Of a DNA stretch of 53,360 nt, positions 35,990 through 44,640 are shown one piece after another. The notes beneath the pieces are model-generated. The model searched no databases. It was not told where the DNA came from and saw only the letters and a list, made by a program, of their open reading frames with translations. Positions within the stretch are counted from its first letter, which is position 1; each line of letters starts with the position of its first letter. This stretch comes from Oxalobacteraceae bacterium. GTDB taxonomy: Bacteria; Pseudomonadota; Gammaproteobacteria; Burkholderiales; Burkholderiaceae_D. The position numbers were made by a program, and so were the translations under genes. Location: the NCBI GenBank assembly GCA_027490465.1, contig JAIXXZ010000105.1, forward strand, positions 1 through 53,360, given 5' to 3'.

Positions 35990-38674
35990 TCAGCACAGGG
36001 ACAATCTCAGCTCGACAGTGCCGGTCCCGGGCTGACTGCGGATTTCAAAGCCTAGATTTTTTGTTAATTCAATCACTGCATGATTGTCGCTGAGTGCCTC
36101 GCCGACGATCATCTGCGTGCCTCGCTGGCGAAAATACGCAATCAGCTTGGTCATCAGCATCTGACCCAGCCCCAGACCTTTGAGGTCGGAGCGAATGATG
36201 ATCGCAAATTCAGCATTGATGTTGTCCGGATCCGCCACTGCGCGCACCACACCCAATGTTTCATCGCTGCCATCCTCACGGGGTCGGACGGCGACAAAGG
36301 CCATCTCGCGGTCATAATCAATTTGTGTCATGCGGGCCAGCTGCGAAGTCTGCAGTTCGCGCATATGCATGAACATGCGAAAACGAACATCGACAGGATC
36401 AAGTGCGCTGAAGAAGCGCAGATGCGCCTCGCCATCCTCCGGCCTGATCGGTCGCAACGTCAACGTACTGCCACGCCACTGCACGACCTCTTCCAGCGCC
36501 TGCGGATAGGGACGAATCGCGAGACGATCATGCGGGTGACGCAACTGCAATGGCTTGAGCAGCACACGCGCATCCAATGCGATCACGCCACTGGCATCGG
36601 CCAGCAGCGGGTTGATATCCAGCTCGGCGATTTCAGGCAGTTCAGCGGCCAGATGGGCAACCTGAATCAGCACCTGACTGATTGCATTCATGTCTGCTGC
36701 GGGTCGGTTCCGATAGCCTGCCAGCAGTTTCGACACGCGGGTACGCATTATCGTGTCGCGCGCCAGCACATCGTTCAGTGGCGGTAGTGCAAGCGCATGA
36801 TCCTGCAGCACCTCGACAGCAATACCACCCTGACCGAACAGAAGCACCGGACCAAAAATCGGATCGGACGTGATACCAACGATGAGCTCTTGTGCATCGG
36901 GCCGACGTATCATGGCTTGCACTGAAAAGCCGTTCAGCTTTGCATCGGGTCGCAGTAACGCGAGTCGTTGTTGCATCGCTCTTGCCGCCTCTTTTACTGC
37001 CACGACAGATGCCAGATCCAGCGCAACGCCACCGACTTCGGTCTTGTGCGAGATATCCGGAGACAAGAGCTTCACAGCCACCGGAAATCCTATGGCTTGT
37101 GCCAGCACTGCAGCCTCTTCAGGTGAATGTGCAACACGTGTTTCTGCAATCGGTATGTGACAAGCTTGCATCAGCATCTTTGCTTCAGGCTCGGTCAGCA
37201 TCATCCGACCTTCGGCCAGCGCACGATCAATCACAGCGCGCGCGGCTGCCAAATCCAGGTCATCGGTGGGCGTGCCAGCCGATGGCACTTGCATCAGCAA
37301 ACGCTGGTTGCGCCGGTACTCCACGACTTGCATGAAACCTTGCACGGCATCCTCGGGAGTACCAAAGTGCGGCAAGCCCGCCTGCGAAAATATCTGACGC
37401 GCTTCACCCACTGACGCACCGCCCATCCAGCAAGCGATCACATGATGGCGGGATTGCGCTATTGCCGGCGCCAGTGCATGCGCAATATCTACGCTGGGCA
37501 CAATCGCGGTCGGCGCATGTATGAAAAGCACGGGATTCGATGACTGATGTTCAAGCAGGATGGAAAGCGCCTGCTGGTATCGGGTAACCGGTGCATCGCC
37601 AATGATGTCAACAGGATTACCGTGCGACCAATTGGGCGACAACACCTTGTCGAGCGCAGCCATGGTTTCTTGTGACAGTGTGGCCAGCGCCCCGCCTGAG
37701 AGCATCAAGGCATCAGTGGCCATGACACCGGGCCCACCACCGTTGGTCAGAATGATCAGCGATTCATCGATCAATGGCCGTGCTCTCGCCAGTGTTTCAA
37801 CCGCGTCAAACAAGGCCTCGGTCGTCAGCACACGCAGCAGGCCGGCGCGACGAATGGCAGCGTCATACACTGCATCATGGCCCGCCAGCGCCCCGGTGTG
37901 TGAGGCTGCGGCACGTGCACCTTCCGGTACGCGACCGGCCTTGAGGATCACGACCGGCTTGTTGCGCCCGGCGGCACGCGCGGCCGACATGAATTTGCGC
38001 GCATTGCGAATGTCTTCCAGATACAAAAGAATGGATTGTGTGTGCGGATCCGTGGCCAGATAATCAAGCACATCCCCGACATCGACATCGCTCGCATCAC
38101 CAAGCGAAATGAAATGCGAAAAACCGATATCGCGCGCTCTCGCCCAATCAAGCACGGCAGTCACCAGTGCGCCCGACTGGGAAACGAAGGCCACTTTGCC
38201 CGGCAATGCATCAGTTGGTGCAAAACTGGCGTTGAGTTGCAGAGTGGGTACTAGCAGACCAACACAATTCGGTCCAAGAATACGAAATACATCGGGCTTT
38301 GCTGCATCAAGCATCGCCTGCCGATACGTGCGGCCATCACCGTGATCGCCGTCCATACCCGCAGTCAAAACGACGGCAGCACGCGTTCCCCGTTGTGCCA
38401 GCTGTGTAATCAGTGCGGGTACGGTAGCAGGTGGCGTTGCGATCACAGCCAACTCGGGTGTTTGCGGCAAGCTCGCGACATCCGGATAAACCGGCCAGCC
38501 CTGCAACTGCGTGAGGCGAGGATTCACCGCCATCAGCTTGGGATCACCTTGTACTGCATAGCCTCTCGACAGATTGGTCCAGACAGTGGCGCCCACACTA
38601 TGTGGACGATCACTCGCGCCGATCAACGCTACTGACTTGGGAGAAAAGAGATGATCCAGGTTACGCAGACTCAT
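35990..38674 (-). CDS. Acyl-CoA synthetase (NDP-forming)/GNAT fusion, Pat-like protein acetyltransferase
   Basis: An 894-residue fusion. Residues about 1-460 are CoA-binding and ligase domains (VALIGASDRPHSVGATVW, FRILGPNCVGLLVP, AASHTGALAGHDAVYDAA), about 480-700 an ATP-grasp domain (LSPDISHKTEVGGVALDL, LFGQGGIAVEVLQDHAL), and about 730-890 a GNAT acetyltransferase (LGVVRAVADPDNINAEFAIIIRSDLKGLGLGQMLMTKL with the acetyl-CoA loop). This order matches the Pat/YfiQ lysine acetyltransferases that control acetyl-CoA synthetase; enzymatic ligase activity is usually lost there. An FNR box lies 45 bases upstream of the start codon. The ribosome site is weak. Confidence 0.88.
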   Translation of the reverse strand: MSLRNLDHLFSPKSVALIGASDRPHSVGATVWTNLSRGYAVQGDPKLMAVNPRLTQLQGWPVYPDVASLPQTPELAVIATPPATVPALITQLAQRGTRAAVVLTAGMDGDHGDGRTYRQAMLDAAKPDVFRILGPNCVGLLVPTLQLNASFAPTDALPGKVAFVSQSGALVTAVLDWARARDIGFSHFISLGDASDVDVGDVLDYLATDPHTQSILLYLEDIRNARKFMSAARAAGRNKPVVILKAGRVPEGARAAASHTGALAGHDAVYDAAIRRAGLLRVLTTEALFDAVETLARARPLIDESLIILTNGGGPGVMATDALMLSGGALATLSQETMAALDKVLSPNWSHGNPVDIIGDAPVTRYQQALSILLEHQSSNPVLFIHAPTAIVPSVDIAHALAPAIAQSRHHVIACWMGGASVGEARQIFSQAGLPHFGTPEDAVQGFMQVVEYRRNQRLLMQVPSAGTPTDDLDLAAARAVIDRALAEGRMMLTEPEAKMLMQACHIPIAETRVAHSPEEAAVLAQAIGFPVAVKLLSPDISHKTEVGGVALDLASVVAVKEAARAMQQRLALLRPDAKLNGFSVQAMIRRPDAQELIVGITSDPIFGPVLLFGQGGIAVEVLQDHALALPPLNDVLARDTIMRTRVSKLLAGYRNRPAADMNAISQVLIQVAHLAAELPEIAELDINPLLADASGVIALDARVLLKPLQLRHPHDRLAIRPYPQALEEVVQWRGSTLTLRPIRPEDGEAHLRFFSALDPVDVRFRMFMHMRELQTSQLARMTQIDYDREMAFVAVRPREDGSDETLGVVRAVADPDNINAEFAIIIRSDLKGLGLGQMLMTKLIAYFRQRGTQMIVGEALSDNHAVIELTKNLGFEIRSQPGTGTVELRLSLC

Positions 38675-38718
38675 CAGGTGATTATGGTGATATCTGTGAC
38701 GTTCGGGGGATTGATTAA

Positions 38719-38732
38719 TTGACTTGAATCAA
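38719..38732 (-). promoter_or_regulatory. FNR box upstream of the Pat-like gene
   Basis: TTGAC-TTGA-ATCAA matches the FNR consensus with one half-site exact and the other with the T-to-C variant. It lies 45 bases from the start codon of the Pat-like gene. The plus-strand usp gene is over 500 bases away. Confidence 0.75.
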
Positions 38733-38884
38733 AAATTTCGAAATCGCAGCAGCGATGAAGCTATCTGGTACTGGACGCTGGTGAGGATAAATCTTAGAGT
38801 TGAAACAAGTTATTCGTTACATTTAAAACGCGAAGGTCTGATCTGTGTTGATCACCCAAAGCTTGGGTGATCGCATACACAATG

Positions 38885-39135
38885 AAAGACGCTGGATCCC
38901 GGCCTGCGCCGGGATGACGTTTTAAGCGCTGATGACCTCAAATTCGTCATCCCGGCGAAAGGGTGTAGCGGGGGTTTCAGACCGCATGCGGTCTGCCCGA
39001 GAAACAGTCATGACGTACTCGCCATGGCGCGCCCTGCAAGGGTAGCGGGGATTTCATGCAGCATGCTGCATGCCCGCGAAACGGCATTGGCTTGCAAGCC
39101 AGTGCGCGCCCTGCAAGGGGGGATCCAGCGTCTTT
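38885..39135 (+). repeat. MITE-like composite element with 16-bp terminal inverted repeats
   Basis: The left end AAAGACGCTGGATCCC (38885-38900) is exactly inverted at the right end GGGATCCAGCGTCTTT (39120-39135). Inside, a REP-like hairpin ATCCCGGC-CTGC-GCCGGGAT is followed by two related units of about 75 bases (near 38966-39042 and 39042-39118). Each has TAGCGGGG.TTT, then an 18-base perfect palindrome (CAGACCGCATGCGGTCTG at 38978-38995; CATGCAGCATGCTGCATG at 39055-39072), then CCCG.GAAAC and a second inverted repeat, ending GCGCGCCCTGCAAGG. No coding capacity. Related pieces occur at 49735-49815 and 51795-52064. A target-site duplication is not evident. Confidence 0.75.
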
Positions 39136-39258
39136 ACTTTGCAAAAGTACATTTGCTTAATTAACGACTCACCCACACAGTTCGCAATAAATTTGCATCT
39201 GCAATTGGATATCCAAACTGTTTATCAGGTATCAATCCGTTCTCAAAGGTAAGTCACG

Positions 39259-40098
39259 ATGAACTTCAAAACTCTACTTGTCCACGTCGATACATCCCGA
39301 CAATCTGCCACCCGAATTGATCTGGCTGCACAAATGGCGATGACATCCGACGCTCACTTAATCGGTGTTGCGATGACCGGAATTTCCCGCATCGTCTTTC
39401 AAGACAATCCCATACGTCCGCCGGATCCGGTCCTGTTGCATCATGTGGATGCATTGCGCGACCACGCGCGGCGGGCGCTGCAACAGTTTGAAGACAGGGC
39501 GCATCTGGCGGGTGTGACGTCAGTAGAATCGCGACTGGTCGATGATGATCCTGCCGCCGGCATGGGAATGCAAACACCCTATGCTGATCTCACCGTTATC
39601 GGACAATTCGATCCGGATGATCCTGTACCCGGCCTGATGTCGGATTTCACGGCTTCAGTGCTGATGCAGAGCGCGCACCCTGTACTGATCGTGCCTTTCG
39701 CAAGCCGGAGCATCAAGCCCTTCTCGCGCGCACTGATCGCCTGGGATGCCAGCATGACCGCAACTCGCGCAGTGACCGGCGCGTTGCCATTGCTGCAAAC
39801 GGCTTCCGTGGTCGATGTGGTGGTCTTCAATGCATCGGCTCAAGACGAAGCCCATGGTGAAGTACCCGGCAGTGATCTTGCACTTTATCTGGCCCGACAT
39901 GGTGTGTCAGTGAATGTCATCAGTCGCCGCACCGACATTGATATCGGCAATGCCTTGCTGTCGCTCTGCGCTGATCAGGGGTCTGATCTTCTGGTCATGG
40001 GTGGCTATGGCCACACGCGCTTTCGGGAGATTCTGCTGGGTGGCGCTACGCGAACTGTGCTGGAATCAATGACCCTGCCTGTGCTGATGGCTCACTAG
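39259..40098 (+). CDS. Tandem-domain universal stress protein
   Basis: A 279-residue protein with two Usp domains. The first begins MNFKTLLVHVDTSRQSATRI; the second ends with the ATP-binding-type motif GGYGHTRFREILLGGATRTV and the strand MTLPVLMAH. The first domain has a degenerate binding motif (TASVLMQSAHPVLIVPF), as is common for tandem Usp proteins. These proteins help survival under oxygen or energy stress. AAAGGTAAG precedes the ATG. Convergent with the single-domain usp gene 11 bases away. Confidence 0.9.
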   Translation: MNFKTLLVHVDTSRQSATRIDLAAQMAMTSDAHLIGVAMTGISRIVFQDNPIRPPDPVLLHHVDALRDHARRALQQFEDRAHLAGVTSVESRLVDDDPAAGMGMQTPYADLTVIGQFDPDDPVPGLMSDFTASVLMQSAHPVLIVPFASRSIKPFSRALIAWDASMTATRAVTGALPLLQTASVVDVVVFNASAQDEAHGEVPGSDLALYLARHGVSVNVISRRTDIDIGNALLSLCADQGSDLLVMGGYGHTRFREILLGGATRTVLESMTLPVLMAH

Positions 40099-40109
40099 TG
40101 CTCGTCCTG

Positions 40110-40562
40110 TCATTTGGCATGCGGATCGCGATAGACGAGTACCGGTATGTGCGCATGCGACAGCACTCGCTGGGTTTCGCTACCCAACAATAATTTATCC
40201 AGGCCTTTGCGCCCGTGCGACGCCATCCAGATTAGATCGCAGCCGTGACTCTCGGCAGTCTTGATGATTTCTTCGTAAGGATGCACGCCACGTGTAGACA
40301 GCACTTCGCACGTGACACCTGCATCTGCGGCCATGGCCTGCAGCTTTTGCATCGCCTGTTGAGCGGTCTTGTCCTGAATCTCTTCATACGACGTCAGATC
40401 CACCATGGCGCCGGCTTCGGGCATGAGCATGAAGGGATAAAGCTGCGCTACCGAAAGGCCGACCACCGATGCCCGCGTGGCAGATGCAAATTCAAGTGCG
40501 GCTTTCGCAGACTTTTCAGATAGCGCCGAGCCATCGGTGGGAATGAGCAATTTCCGAAACAT
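40110..40562 (-). CDS. Single-domain universal stress protein (UspA family)
   Basis: A 150-residue Usp protein: MFRKLLIPTDGSALSEKSAK at the start and MASHGRKGLDKLLLGSETQRV with HIPVLVYR at the end, the G-x2-G-x9-G(S/T) ATP-binding pattern. It likely binds ATP and acts in stress survival. AAAGGATGCACC precedes the ATG. An FNR-type box lies 60 bases upstream, pointing to induction at low oxygen, as known for some Pseudomonas usp genes under Anr. Confidence 0.92.
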   Translation of the reverse strand: MFRKLLIPTDGSALSEKSAKAALEFASATRASVVGLSVAQLYPFMLMPEAGAMVDLTSYEEIQDKTAQQAMQKLQAMAADAGVTCEVLSTRGVHPYEEIIKTAESHGCDLIWMASHGRKGLDKLLLGSETQRVLSHAHIPVLVYRDPHAK

Positions 40563-40621
40563 GGTGCATCCTTTCAGATCAGCCGTTTGCCTGAGACTAT
40601 CAAAATCGAGAAAGGAAAAAA

Positions 40622-40635
40622 TTGACTCGGATCAA
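40622..40635 (-). promoter_or_regulatory. FNR box upstream of the single-domain usp gene
   Basis: TTGAC-TCGG-ATCAA has the FNR half-sites and spacing. It lies 60 bases upstream of the usp ATG; its far end runs into the last codons of the srkA gene. Placement is right for class II activation. Confidence 0.75.
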
Positions 40636-41621
40636 AGCGGCCACAATGGTGGCTCATCCATCAGCGCAATCTGCTCGCGCAGTTCGAGAATGCGGTCCTG
40701 CCAGTAACGCACCGTATTAAACCAGGGGAAAGCCGCAGGGAAAGCGGGATCATCCCAGCGTCTTGCCAGCCACGCAGAGTAATGCAGCAAGCGTAAAGTC
40801 CTCAAGGCCTCAATCAGATGCAGCTCGCGCGGATTGAATTCGAAAAAATCTTCATAGCCAGCCAGTAGTTTGGCCAGCTGCGCGCTGCGCTCCTGACGCT
40901 CGCCCGAGAGCAGCATCCACAAGTCCTGAACCGCAGGTCCGCTGCGACTGTCATCAAAATCGACGAAGTGAGGTCCATCATCCGTCCACAGCACATTCCC
41001 GCCATGACAATCGCCATGCAAGCGCAAGTAGCGCAGGTCTCCGGCGCGCTCATAGCAATGCCGCACACTCTCGAGTGCCTGTGCCGTGACGCTCTGCCAG
41101 CTGTCGAGCAAATCGGGTGGGATGAAATGATGGTCCAGAAGCCAGGCACGGGGTTCATCGCCAAAGCTCAGCACATCAAGTGCAGGTCTGTGCTGATACG
41201 CGCTATCAGCACCCACCGCATGAATGCGCCCCATCAGACGACCCATCTGCTCCAGCGTGTCGTCACGATCCAGCTCCGGCGCGCGACCACCTTGCCTAGG
41301 GAAGACGGCAAAGCGATAGCCTTCATGAATATGCAGGGTATCGTTTTCGATACACATTGCCGGCACGACCGGAATTTCCTGCGCATACAGTGCATCGACG
41401 AATTGATGCTCTTCGCGAACCGCAGCATCTGTCCAGCGACCGGGTCGGTAGAATTTCGCAATGACCGGTGCAGCGCCTTCCATGCCGACCTGATAGACGC
41501 GATTTTCATAGCTGTTCAGTGCAAGCAGACGTCCATCACCATACAAATTGAGCGACTGCAGTGCATCGAGCACCGTATCGGGAGAGAGTTCCGAAAAAGA
41601 AGCGGGTGGCAGATTCATCAT
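40632..41621 (-). CDS. srkA: Stress response serine/threonine kinase (SrkA/RdoA/YihE)
   Basis: A 329-residue APH-type kinase. Signature parts: LNSYENRVYQVGMEG (nucleotide-binding strands), VIAKFYRPGRWT with the ATP-contacting Lys, LRLHGDCHGGNVLW (catalytic loop), FVDFDDSRSGPAVQDLWMLLSG (metal-binding Asp) and the closing AWLARRWDDPAFPAAFPWF. E. coli YihE has the same blocks and protects against programmed death by counteracting MazF. The start MMNLPPASF at 41621 is chosen by family length; ATG at 41618 is equally possible. It diverges from the yecA-type gene. Confidence 0.93.
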   Translation of the reverse strand: MMNLPPASFSELSPDTVLDALQSLNLYGDGRLLALNSYENRVYQVGMEGAAPVIAKFYRPGRWTDAAVREEHQFVDALYAQEIPVVPAMCIENDTLHIHEGYRFAVFPRQGGRAPELDRDDTLEQMGRLMGRIHAVGADSAYQHRPALDVLSFGDEPRAWLLDHHFIPPDLLDSWQSVTAQALESVRHCYERAGDLRYLRLHGDCHGGNVLWTDDGPHFVDFDDSRSGPAVQDLWMLLSGERQERSAQLAKLLAGYEDFFEFNPRELHLIEALRTLRLLHYSAWLARRWDDPAFPAAFPWFNTVRYWQDRILELREQIALMDEPPLWPL

Positions 41622-41705
41622 GGGCACATTGTAGTCTTCCCCGGACATCCACTGCACCTTCGCTGCTGCGGTTACACTGTGCGCTGTTTATTTGATGAGA
41701 CGCTC

Positions 41706-42293
41706 ATGCACACCGACCCTTTGCTGTCCGAACAGGAATTCGATGAATTGGATCGCTTCCTGATGTCAGATCAATGCAGCGACGACGCGATGACCATGGA
41801 TGCCTTGCATGGCTTTCTCACTGCCATTGCCATTGGCCCCGAGAAGGTTCCAGTCCACGAATGGTCATCGGCTGTCTGGGGAACTGATTCCGAGGATGTG
41901 CCTGTTTTCGAGACCCCACAGGCAGCGCAAAGAATCACGCATCTGATGGAAAGGATGCTGGAAGATATTGAAGTGACCCTGGAAGTAGCACCGGCAGATT
42001 TCGAACCCCTGTTCTGCGAATTGCAATGGAAAGGCAAATCCCTGCTGGATGCCGAAGCCTGGGCGTGGGGATTTCTTGAGGGTGTCAAACTGCGCAACGA
42101 GGCTTGGCAGTCCTTGCGCGATTCACCGCAAGGCGGTCTGCTGCGTGCCTTTCATCTGCTGGGCGCAGAGGAGATCGAGGAAACAGAACTTGGGCTGGTC
42201 GACGATCCAGTGAAATGCCACAAGCTCGCGGTTGAAGTCGAGGCATCAATTCCGCAGATACGCCGGTTTTGGCAAGCGAGACGCGCACAGTAA
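41706..42293 (+). CDS. YecA/UPF0149 family protein
   Basis: A 195-residue, acidic helical protein of the UPF0149 family. LLSEQEFDELDRFLMSD and the diagnostic MTMDALHGFLTAIAIGPEKVP are followed by DAEAWAWGFLEGVKLRNEAW. Many family members end in a C-terminal SEC-C metal motif; this one ends QIRRFWQARRAQ and lacks it. Function is unknown. The start is at 41706 (MHTDPLLSEQ); the reading frame is open far upstream, but that part is antisense to srkA and not family-like. Confidence 0.85.
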   Translation: MHTDPLLSEQEFDELDRFLMSDQCSDDAMTMDALHGFLTAIAIGPEKVPVHEWSSAVWGTDSEDVPVFETPQAAQRITHLMERMLEDIEVTLEVAPADFEPLFCELQWKGKSLLDAEAWAWGFLEGVKLRNEAWQSLRDSPQGGLLRAFHLLGAEEIEETELGLVDDPVKCHKLAVEVEASIPQIRRFWQARRAQ

Positions 42294-42375
42294 ACTCACC
42301 CGACGGACGTCAAAGGTGTGCATCGTGCACTGGCAGGCGCACTGCTGACAGGTAGAGCTCCGCGTACCAACCCTG

Positions 42376-42963
42376 TCAGAGTTTGATGAAATGCTCGCGG
42401 TAGTAGCGCAGCTCCTCGACGGACTCGAGAATATCGGCTAAAGCGGTATGCATCTGATGCTTTTTAAAACCGTTGATCAGCTCGGGTTTCCAGCGACGGC
42501 AGAGCTCCTTGATGGTGGAGACATCCACATTTCGGTAATGAAAAAACTTTTCCAGTTGGGCCATATGCCGCGCCATGAATCGCCGGTCCTGGCAAATCGA
42601 ATTGCCGCACATCGGTGATTTTCCAGCGGGGACGTATTGCCGCAAAAAGCTGATCATCTGCGCGCTCGCCTCGTCCTCGGTGACGGTGGATGCCTTCACC
42701 TTGTCGATCAGCCCCGAGCGGCCATGGGTACCCTTGTTCCAGGCATCCATCTTGTCCAGCACTTCGTCAGTCTGGTGAATCACAAAGACCGGACCCTCAG
42801 CAAGGATATTCAGCTCGGCATCGGTGACGATTGCTGCAATCTCGATAACACGGTCATTGTCCGGATCCAGCCCAGTCATCTCCATGTCGATCCAGACGAG
42901 GTTCATTTCATTGGGACGAACTGCGGCGGCAGATGGCGCATGCGCTTCAAAAGCTTGTGACAT
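42376..42963 (-). CDS. orn: Oligoribonuclease
   Basis: A 195-residue DEDDh 3'-5' exoribonuclease that degrades the last di- and oligonucleotides, including pGpG from cyclic-di-GMP turnover. [10 protein letters not shown] gives the first Asp and Glu, [16 protein letters not shown] the second Asp, and [23 protein letters not shown] the His and last Asp. The start at 42963 has AGGA eight to nine bases upstream and adds a short variable N terminus before NLVWIDME. Adjacent and divergent to the M48 peptidase gene, 67 bases apart. Confidence 0.96.
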   Translation of the reverse strand: MSQAFEAHAPSAAAVRPNEMNLVWIDMEMTGLDPDNDRVIEIAAIVTDAELNILAEGPVFVIHQTDEVLDKMDAWNKGTHGRSGLIDKVKASTVTEDEASAQMISFLRQYVPAGKSPMCGNSICQDRRFMARHMAQLEKFFHYRNVDVSTIKELCRRWKPELINGFKKHQMHTALADILESVEELRYYREHFIKL

Positions 42964-43030
42964 AATCTGTTCCTGACTCGGTCCCAGCGATGTAGGGACC
43001 ATAAAACTGCCATTTTCTCATAGACACCGT

Positions 43031-44287
43031 ATGGATCCGCAAAGCTTCTCTCTGCTGTTTGCCGCCTTTTTGCTCGCAACGCTTGCCGTCAAACTCTGGC
43101 TGTCAAGCCGACATATCCGACACATTGCCCAGCACCGCGATGCCGTGCCTGCGCAATTCGCACACAAAATCCCGCTGGCAGCCCACCAGAAGGCGGCCGA
43201 TTACACCATCGCCAAGACACGCTTGAAAATCCTGCTGCTCGTGGTGAATGCGGCGGTGCTGCTGGGTTTCACGCTGCTGGGTGGTCTGCAGTGGTTGTCG
43301 ATGGCTCTGTTCGATGTGGCCGGTGCCGGCATGGCGTACCAGTTGGGCCTGATCGCCGCGGTGACGGTGATTGGCAGCGTGGTTGACCTGCCTTTCGACT
43401 ATTACAAACAATTTCGTCTGGAAGAACAATTCGGCTTCAACAAAATGACGCCGGGTCTATTCTTCTCCGACATGCTCAAGCACACGCTGGTGGGCGCCGT
43501 CATTGGCCTGCCTCTGATCTGGGTCACGCTCGCACTGATGGAAAAAGCAGGCGCGCTGTGGTGGCTGTATGCGTGGCTGATCTGGTGCGGCTTCCAGATT
43601 TTCATGCTGGGTTTTTATCAAAATCTGATTGCACCGCTGTTCAATAAATTCACGCCCCTGCAAGATGAAAGTCTGCGCTCGCGTATCGAAGGCTTGATGC
43701 AGCGCGTCGGTTTTGCGAGCAAAGGCCTGTTCGTGATGGATGGCTCGCGTCGCAGCGCTCACGGTAATGCGTATTTTTCAGGTTTTGGGGCGGCCAAGCG
43801 CATCGTGTTCTTTGACACCCTGCTCTCGCGTCTGGCACCGAACGAGATCGAAGCGGTACTGGCCCATGAGCTTGGCCATTTCAAGCTCAATCATGTGATA
43901 AAGCGCATCGGCGTGATGTTCGTGATCTCGCTGGCCTTTCTTGGGCTGCTGGGCTTCCTGAAAAATCAGACGTGGTTCTATCAGGGACTCGGCGTCGAAC
44001 CCATGATGGCAGCGAGTAATGACGCAATGGCGCTGATCCTGTTCATGTTTGCGCTGCCGGTGTTCACTTTTCTGTTCTCACCTGTGCTGTCAATTACATC
44101 GCGCAAAAATGAATTCGAAGCCGATGCGTTTGCGGCCAAGCACAGCAATTCGCAGGATCTGATCTCTGCACTGGTCAAGCTTTATGAAGACAATGCATCA
44201 ACGCTGACGCCTGATCCTCTGCATTCGGCTTTCTACGATTCCCATCCACCCGCCAGTGTCCGGGTGCAAAAGCTGCTCGCCGGCTGA
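43031..44287 (+). CDS. M48 family (Ste24/CAAX-type) membrane metallopeptidase
   Basis: A 418-residue integral membrane peptidase. Several N-terminal helices precede HELGH at 279-283 (AVLAHELGHFKLNH), the zinc site, and NEFEADAFAAKHS supplies the third ligand Glu. QFGFNKMTPGLFFSDMLK and DGSRRSAHGNAYFSGFG are conserved in the Ste24 group. It probably degrades membrane proteins, as prenylation is not expected in bacteria. The final codons overlap the PCD gene start (TGATG). Confidence 0.93.
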   Translation: MDPQSFSLLFAAFLLATLAVKLWLSSRHIRHIAQHRDAVPAQFAHKIPLAAHQKAADYTIAKTRLKILLLVVNAAVLLGFTLLGGLQWLSMALFDVAGAGMAYQLGLIAAVTVIGSVVDLPFDYYKQFRLEEQFGFNKMTPGLFFSDMLKHTLVGAVIGLPLIWVTLALMEKAGALWWLYAWLIWCGFQIFMLGFYQNLIAPLFNKFTPLQDESLRSRIEGLMQRVGFASKGLFVMDGSRRSAHGNAYFSGFGAAKRIVFFDTLLSRLAPNEIEAVLAHELGHFKLNHVIKRIGVMFVISLAFLGLLGFLKNQTWFYQGLGVEPMMAASNDAMALILFMFALPVFTFLFSPVLSITSRKNEFEADAFAAKHSNSQDLISALVKLYEDNASTLTPDPLHSAFYDSHPPASVRVQKLLAG

Positions 44288-44637
44288 TGATCACCCGTGA
44301 ATCGCTGCTGAAGGCAGCCTGTCGTCATCTGACGCAGGCAGCTTCAGCAGACGAGATCGCCGCCGCACTTGCCGTGCTGAGTGACTGGGCGATCGCCGAT
44401 GGCAAACTGGTGCGCCTGTTTCGGTTCAGTGATTACCATCAGACGCTGGCGTTCGTGAATGCGATCGCCGAGATCATTCACCAAGAAGACCATCATCCCG
44501 AGCTGATCGTCGGCTACAACCGCTGCGAAGTACGCTACGACACGCACTCGGTCAATGAGGGGAAAGGCGGCCTGTCTGCCAACGACTTTATTTGCGCCGC
44601 AAAGATCGATGCCGTTTTCGACCACAGCTTTCACTGA
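44287..44637 (+). CDS. phhB: Pterin-4a-carbinolamine dehydratase
   Basis: A 116-residue PCD/DCoH-fold protein. The active-site motif is EDHHPELIVGYNRCEVRYDTHSV, with the catalytic His pair and the later Thr-His. It dehydrates 4a-hydroxytetrahydrobiopterin, recycling the phenylalanine hydroxylase cofactor; no phhA gene is in the window, and lone PCD proteins may also support molybdopterin or other pterin pathways. Its ATG overlaps the peptidase stop, and rsgA starts three bases after its stop, so the three genes form an operon. Confidence 0.9.
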   Translation: MITRESLLKAACRHLTQAASADEIAAALAVLSDWAIADGKLVRLFRFSDYHQTLAFVNAIAEIIHQEDHHPELIVGYNRCEVRYDTHSVNEGKGGLSANDFICAAKIDAVFDHSFH

Positions 44638-44640
44638 CGC

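Larger units (their letters stand above)
38675..39258. other. Intergenic region with FNR box and a MITE-like repeat
   Basis: This 584-base gap between the divergent Pat-like and usp genes holds no protein gene. It contains the FNR box at 38719-38732, a hairpin GATCACCCAA-AGC-TTGGGTGATC at 38850-38872, the composite repeat element 38885-39135, and a 12-base palindrome TTGGATATCCAA at 39205-39216 about 42 bases before the usp start, a possible regulator site. Confidence 0.6.

Noticed and set aside
38966..39118. CRISPR-like tandem units
   Set aside because: Only two units of about 75 bases, with palindromes inside and no equal-length unique spacers; it fits a repeat element, and no cas gene is near.
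40968..41705. Long upstream extension of the yecA-type gene
   Set aside because: The extension is antisense to srkA and not conserved in family length; the family starts at MHTDPLLSEQ (41706).
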